A stretch of DNA of 64,000 nucleotides from Inia geoffrensis. Taxonomy: Eukaryota > Chordata > Mammalia > Artiodactyla > Iniidae. The translations under genes were made by a program, and so were the position numbers. This document shows, in pieces, positions 11,431 through 23,189 of this stretch (positions are counted from its first letter, which is position 1; each line of letters begins with the position of its first letter). The notes below the pieces were generated by a model. The model was not told the origin of the DNA. It searched no databases and saw nothing but the letters and a program-made list of their open reading frames with translations. The DNA lies in assembly GCA_036417435.1 (NCBI GenBank), contig JAZAQT010000281.1, positions 186,001-250,000 of the forward strand. Reading direction: 5' to 3'.

Positions 11431-13499
11431 ATTTAGGGTACGACAACGCTTAAGGTTTAGCGTACATGTGAGGGCACGAGTTAGTGTTGGTGTCCTGGTT
11501 AAGATTAGGGCACGGGTGAGGGTAAGGCTTCGGGTGAGGGTCAGGGTTAGGATTCGTGTTAGGGTTAAGGTTAAGGAATGCAGAGGGATTAGGGTACAGC
11601 TTAGGGTACGACAGTGCTTAAGGGTTAGCGTTCGTGTGAGGGCAAGGGTTAGTGTTAGTGTCCTGGTTAAGATTAGGGCACGGGTGAGGGTAAGGCTTCA
11701 GGTGAGGGTCAGGGTTAGGATTCGGGTTAGGGTTAGGGAATGGGGAGGGATTAGGGTACAGTTTAGGGTACGACAACGATTAAGGGTTAGCGTACTTGTG
11801 AGGGAACGAGTTAGTGTTGGTGTCCTGGTTAAGATTAGGGCACGGGTGAGGGTAAGGTTTCGGGTGAGGGTCAGGGATAGAATTCGGGTTAGGGTTAGGG
11901 TTAGGGAATGGGGAGATATTAGGGCACAGTTTACGGTACTACAACGCTTAAGGTTTAGCGTACATGTGAGGTCACAAGTTAGTGTTAGTGTACTGCTTAC
12001 GATTAGGGCACGGGTGAGGGTAAGGCCTCAGAAGAGGGTCACGTTAAGGGTTAGGGTTAGGGTTAGGGTTAGGGAATGGGGATTGATTAGGGTACAGATT
12101 AGGGTACGGCAATGGCTTAGGGTTAGCGTACGTTAGAGGGTATGGGTTAGTGTTGATGTACTGGTTAAAATTAGGACACGGGTGAGGGTAAAGTTTCGGC
12201 TGAGTCTCATGGTTAGGTTTCAGGTTAGGGTTAGGGTTAGGGAATGGAGAGGGATTAGGGTACAGGTTAGGGTACCGCTGCGGTTTAGTGTTAGCTTACG
12301 TGTGAGGGCACGAGTTAGTCTTGGTGTCCTGGTTAAGATTAGGGCACGGGTGAGGGTAAGGTTTCGGGTGAGGGTCAGGGTAAGGATTCGGGTTAGGGTT
12401 AGGGTTAGGGAATGGAGAGGGATTAGGGTACAGTTTAGGGTACGACAATGCTTAAGGGTTAGCGTAAGTGTGAGGGCACGAATTAGTGTTGGTGTACTGG
12501 TTAAGACAAGGGCACCGATGAGTGTAAGGCCTCGGAAAAGGGTCACGTTCAGGGTTTCGCTTAGGGTTAGGGTTAGGGAATGGGGAGGGATTAGGGTACA
12601 GGGTAGGGTACGTCAATGCGTAAGTGTTAGCGTACTTTTGAGGGCATGAGTTAGAGTTTGTGTACTGGTTAAGTTTAGGGCATTGCTTAGGGTAGGGCAT
12701 CGGAAGTGGGTCAGGTTTAGGGATGGGGTTAGGGTTAGGCTTAAGGAATGGGGAGGGATTAGGGTACAATTTAGGGTACGACAATGCTTAAGGTTTAGCG
12801 TTCGTGTGAGGGCAAGGGTTTGTGTTAGTGTCCTGGTTAAGATTAGGGCACGGGTGAGGGTAAGGCTTCAAGTGAGGGTCAGGGTTAGGATTCGGGTTAG
12901 GGTTAGGGTTAGGGAATGGGGAGGGATTAGGGTACAGTTTAGGGTACGACAACGATTAAGGGTTATCGTACGTGTGAGGGCACGAGTTAGTGTTGGTGTC
13001 CTGGTTAAGATTAGGGCAAGGGTGAGGGTAAGGTTTCGGGTGAGTGTCAGGGATAGAATTCGGTTTAGGGTTAGATTTAGGGAATGGGGAGATATTAGGG
13101 CACAGTTTAGGGTACCACAACGCTTAAGGTTTAGCATACGTGTGAGGTCACTAGTTAGTGTTAGTGTACTGCTTACGATTAGGGCACGGGTGAGGGTAAG
13201 GCCTCGGAAGAGGGTCACGTTAAGGGTTAGGGTTAGGGTTAGGGTTAGGGAATGGGGATTGATTAGGGTACAGGTTAGGGTACGGCAATGGCTTAGGGTT
13301 AGCGTACGTTAGAGGGCATGGGTTAGTATTGATGTACTGGGTAAAATTAGGACACGGGTGAGGGTAAAGGTTCGGGTGAGTGTCATGGTTAGGTTTCAGG
13401 TTAGGGTTAGGGTTAGGGAATGGAGAGGGATTAGGGTACAGGTTAGGGTACCGCTGTGGTTTAGTGTTAGCGTACGTTTGAGGGCACGAGTTAGTCTTG

Positions 13500-16355
13500 G
13501 TGTCCTGGTTAAGATTAGGGCACGGGTGAAGGTAAGGCTTCGGGTGAGGGTCAGGTTTAGGATTCGTGTTAGGGTTAGGGTTAAGGAATGCAGAGGGATT
13601 AGGGTACAGCTTAGGGTACGACAGTGCTTAAGGGTTAGTGTTCGTGTGAGGGCAAGGGTTAGTGTTAGTGTCCTGGTTAAGATTAGGGCACGGGTGAGGG
13701 TAAGGCTTCGGTGAGGGTCTGGGTTAGGATTCGTGTTAGTGTTAGGGTTAGGGAATGGAGAGGGATTAGGGTACATGTTAGGGTACGACAATGCTTAAGG
13801 GTTAGCGTAAGTGTGAGGGCACGAGTTAGTGTTGGTGTACTTGTTAAGACAAGGGCACTGATGAGGGTAAGGCCTCGGAAAAGGGTCACGTTCAGGGTTT
13901 CGATTAGGGTTAGGGTTAGGGAATGGGGAGGGTTTAGGGTACAGGATAGTGTACGACAATGCTTAAGGTTTAGCGTATGTTGGAGGGCAAGAGTTAGTGT
14001 TTGTGTACTGGTTAAGATTATTGCATTGTTTAGGGTAGGGCATCGGAAGTGGGTCAGGTTTAGGAATGGGGTTAGGGTTAGGGTTAAGGAATGGGGAGGG
14101 ATTAGGGTACAGTTTAGGGTACGACAACGATTAAGGGTTAGCGTACGTGTGAGGGCACGAGTTAGTGTTGGTGTCCTGGTTAAGATTAGGTCACGGGTGA
14201 GGGTATGGTTTCGGGTGAGGGTCAGGGATAGAATTCGGGTTAGGGATAGGGTTAGGGAATGGGGAGATATTAGGGCACAGTTTAGGGTACGACAATGCTT
14301 AAGGGTTAGCGTACGTTTGAGGGCATGAGTTAGTGTTTGTGTCCTGGTTAAGATTAGGGCAGGGGTGAGGGTATGGTTTCGGGTGAGGGTCAGGGATAGA
14401 ATTCGGGTTAGGGTTAGGGTTAGGGAATGGGGAGATATTAGGGCACAGTTTAGGGTACCACAACGCTTAAGGTTTAGCGTACGTGTGAGGTCACTAGTTA
14501 GTGTTAGTGTACTGCTTACGATTAGGGCACGGGTGAGGGTAAGGCCTCGGAAGAGGGTCACGTTAAGGGTTACGGTTAGGGTTAGGGTTAGGGAATGGGG
14601 ATTGATTAGGGTACAGGTTAGGGTACGGCAATGGCTTAGGGTTTGCGTACGTTAGAGGGCATGGGTTAGTGTGGATGTACTGGTTAAAATTAGGACACGG
14701 GTGAGGGTAAAGTTTCGGGTGAGTGTCATGGTTAGGTTTCAGGTTAGGGTTAGGGTTAGGGAATGGAGAGGGATTAGGGTACAGGTTAGGGTACGACAAT
14801 GCTTAAGTGTTAGCGTAAGTGTGAGGGCACGAGTTAGTGTTGGTGTACTGGTTAAGACAAGGACACCGATGAGGGTAAGGCCTCGGAAAAGGGTCACGTT
14901 CAGGATTTCGCTTAGGGTTAGTGTTAGGGAATGGGGAGGGATTAGGGTACAGGATAGGGTGCGACAATGCTTAAGGGTTAACGTACGTTTTTGGTCATGA
15001 GTTAGTGTTTGTGTACTGGTTAAGATTAGGGCATTGGTTAGGGTAGGGCATCGGAAGTGGGTCAGGTTTAGGGATGGGGTTAGGGTTAGTGTTAAGGAAT
15101 GGGGAAGGATTAGGGTACAATTTAGGGTACGACAACGCTTATGGTTTAGCGTACGTGTGAGGGCACTAGTTAGTGTTGGTGTCCTGGTTAAGTTTAGGGC
15201 ACGGGTGAGGGTAAGGTTTCGGGTGAGGGTCAGGGATAGAATTCGGGTTAGGGTTAGGGTTAGGGAATGGGGAGATATTAGGGCACAGTTTAGAGTACCA
15301 CAACGCTTAAGGTTTATCGTACGTGTGAGGTCACTAGTTAGTGTTAGTGTACTGCTTACGATTAGGGCACGGGTGAGGGTAAGGCCTCGGAAGAAGGTCA
15401 CGTTAAGGGTTAGGGTTAGGGTTAGGGTTAGGGAATGGGGATTGATTAGGGTACAGGTTAGGGTACGGCAATGGCTTAGGGTTAGCGTACGTTAGAGGGC
15501 ATGGGTTAGTGCTGATGTACTGGTTAAAATTAGGACACGGTTGAGGGTAAAGTTTCGGGTGAGTGTCATGGTTAGCCTTCAGGTGAGGGTTAGGGTTAGG
15601 GAATGGAGAGGGATTAGGGTACAGGTTAGGGTACCGCTGCTGTTTAGTGTTAGCGTATGTGTGAGGGTAAGAGTTAGTCTTGGTGTCCTGGTTAAGATTA
15701 GGGCACGGGTGAGGGTAAGGCTTCGTGTGAGGGTCAGGGTTAGGATTCGGGTTAGGGTTACGGTTAGGGAATGGAGAGGGATTAGGGTACAGGTTAGGGT
15801 ACGACAATGCTTAAGGTTTATCGTAAGTGTGAGGGCATGAGTTAGTGTTGGTGTACTGGTTAAGACAAGGGCACCGATGACGGTAAGGCCTCGGAAAAGG
15901 GTTACGTTCAGGGTTTCGGTTAGGGTTAGGGTTAGGGAATGGGGAGGGATTAGGTTACAGGATAGGGTACGACAATGCTTAAGGGTTAGCATAAGTGGGA
16001 GGGCACGAGTTAGTGTTGGTGTACTGGTTAAGACAAGGGCACCGATGAGGGTAAGGCCTCGGAAAAGGGTCACGTTCAGTGTTTCGGTTACGGTTAGGTT
16101 TCGGGAATGGGGAGGGATTAGGGTACAGGATAGGGTACGACAATGCTTAAGGGTTAGCGTACGTTTGAGGGCATGAGTTAGTGTTTGTGTACTGGTTAAG
16201 ATTAGGGCATTGGTTAGGGTAGGGCATCGGAAGTGGTTCAGGTTTAGGGATGTAGTTAGGGTTAGGGTTAAGGAATGGGGAGGGATTAGGGTACAATTTA
16301 GGGTACGACAACGCTTAAGGTTTAGCGTACGTGTGAGGGCACGAGTTAGTGTTGG
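13500..16355 (+). repeat. 17-monomer higher-order repeat, copy 1
   Basis: First of three tandem copies with a period of 2855 bp (17 monomers minus one base). The left breakpoint lies near 13480-13500, where subtype identity with the next copy begins at the CCTGGTTAAGATTAGGG word. Differences from copy 2 are few single bases, such as GGATTCGTG at 13728 against GGATTCGGG, and TATGTTGGAGG against TATGTTTGAGG. Confidence 0.9.
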
Positions 16356-19210
16356 TGTCCTGGTTAAGATTAGGGCACGGGTGAAGGTAAGGCTTCGGGT
16401 GAGGGTCAGGTTTAGGATTCGTGTTAGGGTTAGGGTTAAGGAATGCAGAGGGATTAGGGTACAGCTTAGGGTACGACAGTGCTTAAGGGTTAGTGTTCGT
16501 GTGAGGGCAAGGGTTAGTGTTAGTGTCCTGGTTAAGATTAGGGCACGGGTGAGGGTAAGGCTTCGGTGAGGGTCTGGGTTAGGATTCGGGTTAGTGTTAG
16601 GGTTAGGGAATGGAGAGGGATTAGGGTACATGTTAGGGTACGACAATGCTTAAGGGTTAGCGTAAGTGTGAGGGCACGAGTTAGTGTTGGTGTACTGGTT
16701 AAGACAAGGGCACTGATGAGGGTAAGGCCTCGGAAAAGGGTCACATTCAGGGTTTCGATTAGGGTTAGGGTTAGGGAATGGGGAGGGTTTAGGGTACAGT
16801 ATAGTGTACGACAATGCTTAAGGTTTAGCGTATGTTTGAGGGCAAGAGTTAGTGTTTGTGTACTGGTTAAGATTATTGCATTGTTTAGGGTAGGGCATCG
16901 GAAGTGGGTCAGGTTTAGGAATGGGGTTAGGGTTAGGATTAAGGAATGGGGAGGGATTAGGGTACAGTTTAGGGTACGACAATGATTAAGGGTTAGCGTA
17001 CGTGTGAGGGCACGAGTTAGTGTTGGTGTCCTGGTTAAGATTAGGTCACGGGTGAGGGTATGGTTTCGGGTGAGGGTCAGGGATAGAATTCGGGTTAGGG
17101 ATAGGGTTAGGGAATGGGGAGATATTAGGGCACAGTTTAGGGTACGACAATGCTTAAGGGTTAGCGTACGTTTGAGGGCATGAGTTAGTGTTTGTGTCCT
17201 GGTTAAGATTAGGGCAGGGGTGAGGGTATGGTTTCGGGTGAGGGTCAGGGATAGAATTCGGGTTAGGGTTAGGGTTAGGGAATGGGGAGATATTAGGGCA
17301 CAGTTTAGGGTACCACAACGCTTAAGGTTTAGCGTACGTGTGAGGTCACTAGTTAGTGTTAGTGTACTGCTTACGATTAGGGCACGGGTGAGGGTAAGGC
17401 CTCGGAAGAGGGTCACGTTAAGGGTTACGGTTAGGGTTAGGGTTAGGGAATGGGGATTGATTAGGGTACAGGTTAGGGTACGGCAATGGCTTAGGGTTTG
17501 CGTACGTTAGAGGGCATGGGTTAGTGTGGATGTACTGGTTAAAATTAGGACACGGGTGAGGGTAAAGTTTCGGGTGAGTGTCATGGTTAGGTTTCAGGTT
17601 AGGGTTAGGGTTAGGGAATGGAGAGGGATTAGGGTACAGGTTAGGGTACGACAATGCTTAAGTGTTAGCGTAAGTGTGAGGGCACGAGTTAGTGTTGGTG
17701 TACTGGTTAAGACAAGGACACCGATGAGGGTAAGGCCTCGGAAAAGGGTCACGTTCAGGATTTCGCTTAGGGTTAGTGTTAGGGAATGGGGAGGGATTAG
17801 GGTACAGGATAGGGTGCGACAATGCTTAAGGGTTAACGTACGTTTTTGGTCATGAGTTAGTGTTTGTGTACTGGTTAAGATTAGGGCATTGGTTAGGGTA
17901 GGGCATCGGAAGTGGGTCAGGTTTAGGGATGGGGTTAGGGTTAGTGTTAAGGAATGGGGAGGGATTAGGGTACAATTTAGGGTACGACAACGCTTATGGT
18001 TTAGCGTACGTGTGAGGGCACTAGTTAGTGTTGGTGTCCTGGTTAAGTTTAGGGCACGGGTGAGGGTAAGGTTTCGGGTGAGGGTCAGGGATAGAATTCG
18101 GGTTAGGGTTAGGGTTAGGGAATGGGGAGATATTAGGGCACAGTTTAGAGTACCACAACGCTTAAGGTTTATCGTACGTGTGAGGTCACTAGTTAGTGTT
18201 AGTGTACTGCTTACGATTAGGGCACGGGTGAGGGTAAGGCCTCGGAAGAAGGTCACGTTAAGGGTTAGGGTTAGGGTTAGGGTTAGGGAATGGGGATTGA
18301 TTAGGGTACAGGTTAGGGTACGGCAATGGCTTAGGGTTAGCGTACGTTAGAGGGCATGGGTTAGTGCTGATGTACTGGTTAAAATTAGGACACGGTTGAG
18401 GGTAAAGTTTCGGGTGAGTGTCATGGTTAGCCTTCAGGTGAGGGTTAGGGTTAGGGAATGGAGAGGGATTAGGGTACAGGTTAGGGTACCGCTGCTGTTT
18501 AGTGTTAGCGTATGTGTGAGGGTAAGAGTTAGTCTTGGTGTCCTGGTTAAGATTAGGGCACGGGTGAGGGTAAGGCTTCGTGTGAGGGTCAGGGTTAGGA
18601 TTCGGGTTAGGGTTACGGTTAGGGAATGGAGAGGGATTAGGGTACAGGTTAGGGTACGACAATGCTTAAGGTTTATCGTAAGTGTGAGGGCATGAGTTAG
18701 TGTTGGTGTACTGGTTAAGACAAGGGCACCGATGACGGTAAGGCCTCGGAAAAGGGTTACGTTCAGGGTTTCGGTTAGGGTTAGGGTTAGGGAATGGGGA
18801 GGGATTAGGTTACAGGATAGGGTACGACAATGCTTAAGGGTTAGCATAAGTGGGAGGGCACGAGTTAGTGTTGGTGTACTGGTTAAGACAAGGGCACCGA
18901 TGAGGGTAAGGCCTCGGAAAAGGGTCACGTTCAGTGTTTCGGTTACGGTTAGGGTTCGGGAATGGGGAGGGATTAGGGTACAGGATAGGGTACGACAATG
19001 CTTAAGGGTTAGCGTACGTTTGAGGGCATGAGTTAGTGTTTGTGTACTGGTTAAGATTAGGGCATTGGTTAGGGTAGGGCATCGGAAGTGGTTCAGGTTT
19101 AGGGATGTAGTTAGGGTTAGGGTTAAGGAATGGGGAGGGATTAGGGTACAATTTAGGGTACGAAAACGCTTAAGGTTTAGCGTACGTGTGAGGGCACGAG
19201 TTAGTGTTGG
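16356..19210 (+). repeat. 17-monomer higher-order repeat, copy 2
   Basis: Complete middle copy of the 2855-bp higher-order unit, nearly identical to its neighbours. Private differences include CAATGATTAAGG at ~16980, where the flanking copies have CAACGATTAAGG, and GTACAGTATAG at ~16794. Confidence 0.9.
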
Positions 19211-20050
19211 TGTCCTGGTTAAGATTAGGGCACGGGTGAAGGTAAGGCTTCGGGTGAGGGTCAGGTTTAGGATTCGTGTTAGGGTTAGGGTTAAGGAATG
19301 CAGAGGGATTAGGGTACAGCTTAGGGTACGACAGTGCTTAAGGGTTAGTGTTCGTGTGAGGGCAAGGGTTAGTGTTAGTGTCCTGGTTAAGATTAGGGCA
19401 CGGGTGAGGGTAAGGCTTCGGTGAGGGTCTGGGTTAGGATTCGGGTTAGTGTTAGGGTTAGGGAATGGAGAGGGATTAGGGTACATGTTAGGGTACGACA
19501 ATGCTTAAGGGTTAGCGTAAGTGTGAGGGCACGAGTTAGTGTTGGTGTACTGGTTAAGACAAGGGCACTGATGAGGGTAAGGCCTCGGAAAAGGGTCACG
19601 TTCAGGGTTTCGATTAGGGTTAGGGTTAGGGAATGGGGAGGGTTTAGGGTACAGGATAGTGTACGACAATGCTTAAGGTTTAGCGTATGTTTGAGGGCAA
19701 GAGTTAGTGTTTGTGTACTGGTTAAGATTATTGCATTGTTTAGGGTAGGGCATCGGAAGTGGGTCAGGTTTAGGAATGGGGTTAGGGTTAGGATTAAGGA
19801 ATGGGGAGGGATTAGGGTACAGTTTAGGGTACGACAACGATTAAGGGTTAGCGTACGTGTGAGGGCACGAGTTAGTGTTGGTGTCCTGGTTAAGATTAGG
19901 TCACGGGTGAGGGTATGGTTTCGGGTGAGGGTCAGGGATAGAATTCGGGTTAGGGATAGGGTTAGGGAATGGGGAGATATTAGGGCACAGTTTAGGGTAC
20001 GACAATGCTTAAGGGTTAGCGTACGTTTGAGGGCATGAGTTAGTGTTTGT
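19211..20050 (+). repeat. 17-monomer higher-order repeat, partial copy 3
   Basis: Truncated third copy, about five monomers long. It ends near 20050, where the previous copies read GTGTCCTGGTTAAG followed by GGGCAGGGG, while this one reads GTGTACTGGTTAAG followed by GGGCATTGG and passes into another block. Confidence 0.85.
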
Positions 20051-21645
20051 GTACTGGTTAAGATTAGGGCATTGGTTAGGGTAGGGCATCGGAAGTCGGT
20101 CAGGTTTAGGAATGGGGTTAGGGTTAGGGTTTAGGAATGGGGAGAGATTAGGGTACAATTTAGAGTAGGACAACGCTTAAGGTTTAGCGTACGTGTGAGG
20201 GCACGAGTTAGTGTTGGTGTCCTGGTTAAGATTAGGGCACGGGTGAGGGAAAGGTTTCGGGTGAGGGTCAGGGATAGAATTCGGGTTACAGTTAGGGTTA
20301 GGGAATGGGGAGATATTAGGGCACAGTTTAGCATACCACAACGCTTAAGGTTTAGCGTACGTGTGAGGTCACTAGTTAGCGTTAGTGTACTGCTTACGAT
20401 TAGGACACGGGTGAGGGTAACGCCTCGGAAGAGGGTCACGTTAAGGGTTATGGTTAGGGTTAGGGTTAGGGAATTGGGATTGATTAAAGTACAGGTTATG
20501 GTACGGCGATGGCTTAGGGTTAGCGTACGTTAGAGGGCATGGGTTAGTGTTGATGTACTGGTTAAAATTAGAACACGGGTGAGGGTAAAGTTTCGGGTGA
20601 GTGTCATGGATAGGATTCAGGTTAGGGTTAGGGTTAGGGAATGGAGAGGATTTAGGGTACAGGTTAGGGTACCGCTGCGGTTTAGTGTTAGCGTATGTGT
20701 GAGGGTACGAGTTAGTCTTGGTGTCCTGGTTAAGATTAGGGCACGGGTGAGGGTAAGGCTTCGTGTGAGGGTCAGGGTTAGGATTCGGGTTAGGGTTACG
20801 GTTAGGGAATGGAGAGGGATTAGGGTACAGGTTAGGGTACGACAATGCTTAAGGTTTAGCGTAAGTGTGAGGGCATGAGTTAGTGTTGGTGTACTGGTTA
20901 AGACAAGGGCACCGATGACGGTAAGGCCTCGGAAAAGGGTCACGTTCAGGGTTTCCGTTAGGGTTAGGGTTAGGGAATGGGGAGGGATTAGGTTACAGGA
21001 AAGGGTACGACAATGCTTAAGGGTTAGCATAAGTGGGAGGGCACGAGTTAGTGTTGGTGTACTGGTTAAGACAAGGGCACCGATGAGGGTAAGGCCTCGG
21101 AAAAGGGTCACGTTCAGTGTTTCGGTTACGGTTAGGGTTCGGGAATGGGGAGGGATTAGGGTACAGGATAGGGTACGACAATGCTTAAGGGTTAGCGTAC
21201 GTTTGAGGGCATGAGTTAGTGTTAGTGTACTGGTTAAGATTAGGGCATTGGTTAGGGTAGGGCATCGGAAGTGGGTCAGGTTTAGGAATGGGGTTAGGGT
21301 TAGGGTTAAGGAATGGGGAGGGATTAGGGTACAATTTACGGTACAAAAACGCTTAAGCTTTAGCGTACGTGTGAGGGCACGAGTTAGTGTTGGTGTCCTG
21401 GTTAAGATTAGGGCACGGGTGAAGGTAAGGCTTCGGGTGAGGGTCAGGTTTAGGATTCGTGTTAGGGTTAGGGTTAAGGAATGCAGAGGGATTAGGGTAC
21501 AGCTTAGGGTACGACAGTGCTTAAGGGTTAGTGTTCGTGTGAGGGCAAGTGTTAGTGTTAGTGTCCTGGTTAAGATTAGGGCATGGGTGAGGGTAAGGCT
21601 TCAGGTGAGGGTCTGGGTTAGGATTCGGGTTAGGGTTAGGGTTAG

Positions 21646-21813
21646 GGAATGGGGAGGGATTAGGGTACAGTTTAGGGTACGACAACGATTAAGGGTTAGC
21701 GTATGTGTGAGGGCACGAGTTAGTGTTGGTGTCCTGGTTAAGATTAGGGCAGGGGTGAGGGTAAGGTTTCGGGTGAGGGTCAGGGATAGAATTCGGATTA
21801 GGGTTAGGGTTAG
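21646..21813 (+). repeat. Local single-monomer duplication, copy 1
   Basis: One 168-bp monomer whose private variants (GCGTATGTGTGAGG and ATTCGGATTAGGG) are repeated in the next monomer. The corresponding place at ~2533 has only one such monomer, so this is a fresh one-monomer tandem duplication. Confidence 0.85.
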
Positions 21814-21981
21814 GGAATGGGGAGGGATTAGGGTACAGTTTAGGGTACGACAACGATTAAGGGTTAGCGTATGTGTGAGGGCACGAGTTAGTGTTGGTGT
21901 CCTGGTTAAGATTAGGGCAGGGGTGAGGGTAAGGTTTCGGGTGAGGGTCAGGGATAGAATTCGGATTAGGGTTAGGGTTAG
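21814..21981 (+). repeat. Local single-monomer duplication, copy 2
   Basis: Adjacent copy of 21646-21813 with no difference that I could see. It accounts for the 168-bp step in the offset between the 1-4 kb block and the 20-23 kb block. Confidence 0.85.
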
Positions 21982-23189
21982 GGAATGGGGAGATATTAGG
22001 GCACAGTTTAGGGTACCACAACGCTTAAGGTTTAGCGTACGTGTGAGTTCACTAGTTAGTGTTAGTGTACTGCTTACGATTAGGTCACGGGTGAGGGTAC
22101 GGCCTCGGAAGAGGGTCACATTAAGGGTTAGGGTTAGGGTTAGGGTTAGGGAATGGGGATTGATTAGGGTACAGGTTATGTTACGGCAATGGCTTAGGGT
22201 TAGCGTACGTTAGACGGCATGGGTTAGTGTTGATGTACTGGTTAAAATTAGGACACGGGTGAGGGTAAAGTTTCGGGTGAGTGTCATGGTTAGGTTTCAG
22301 GTGAGGGTTAGGGTTAGGGAATGGAGAGGGATTAGGGTACAGGTTAGGATACCGCTGCGGTTTAGTGTTAGCGTACGTGTGAGGGCACGAGTTAGTCTTG
22401 GTGTCCTGGTTAAGATTAGGGCACGGGTGAGGGTAAGGCTTCGTGTGAGGGTCAGAGTTAGGATTCGGGTTAGGGTTAGGGTTAGGGAATGGAGAGGGAT
22501 TAGGGTACAGGATAGGGTACGACAATGCTTAAGGGTTAGCGTACGTTTGAGGGCATGAGTTAGTGTTTGTGTACTGGTTAAGATTAGGGCATTGGTTAGG
22601 GTAGGGCATCGGAAGTGGGTCAGGTTTAGGAATGGGGTTAGGGTTAGGGTTTAGGAATGGGGAGGGATTAGGGTACAATTTAGAGTAGGACAACGCTTAA
22701 GGTTTAGCGTACGTGTGAGGGCACGAGTTAGTGTTGGTGTCCTGGTTAAGATTAGGGCACGGGTGAGGGAAAGGTTTCGGGTGAGGGTCAGGGATACAAT
22801 TCGGGTTAGAGTTAGGGTTAGGGAATGGGGAGATATTAAGGCACAGTTTAGGGAACCACAACGCTTAAGGTTTAGCGTACGTCTGAGGTCACTAGTTAGT
22901 GTTAGTGTACTGCTTACGATTAGGGCACGGGTGAGGGTAAGGCCTCGGAAGAGGGTCACGTTAAGGGTTAGGGTTAGGGTTAGGGTTAGGGAATGGGGAT
23001 TGATTACGGTACAGGTTATGGTACGGCAATGGCTTAAGGTTAGCGTACGTTGGAGGGCATGGGTTAGTGTTGATGTACTGGTTAAAATTAGGACACGGGT
23101 GAGGGTAAAGTTTCGGGTGAGTGTCATGGTTAGGTTTCAGGTTAGGGTTAGGGTTAGGGAATGGAGAGGGATTAGGGTACAGGTTAGGG

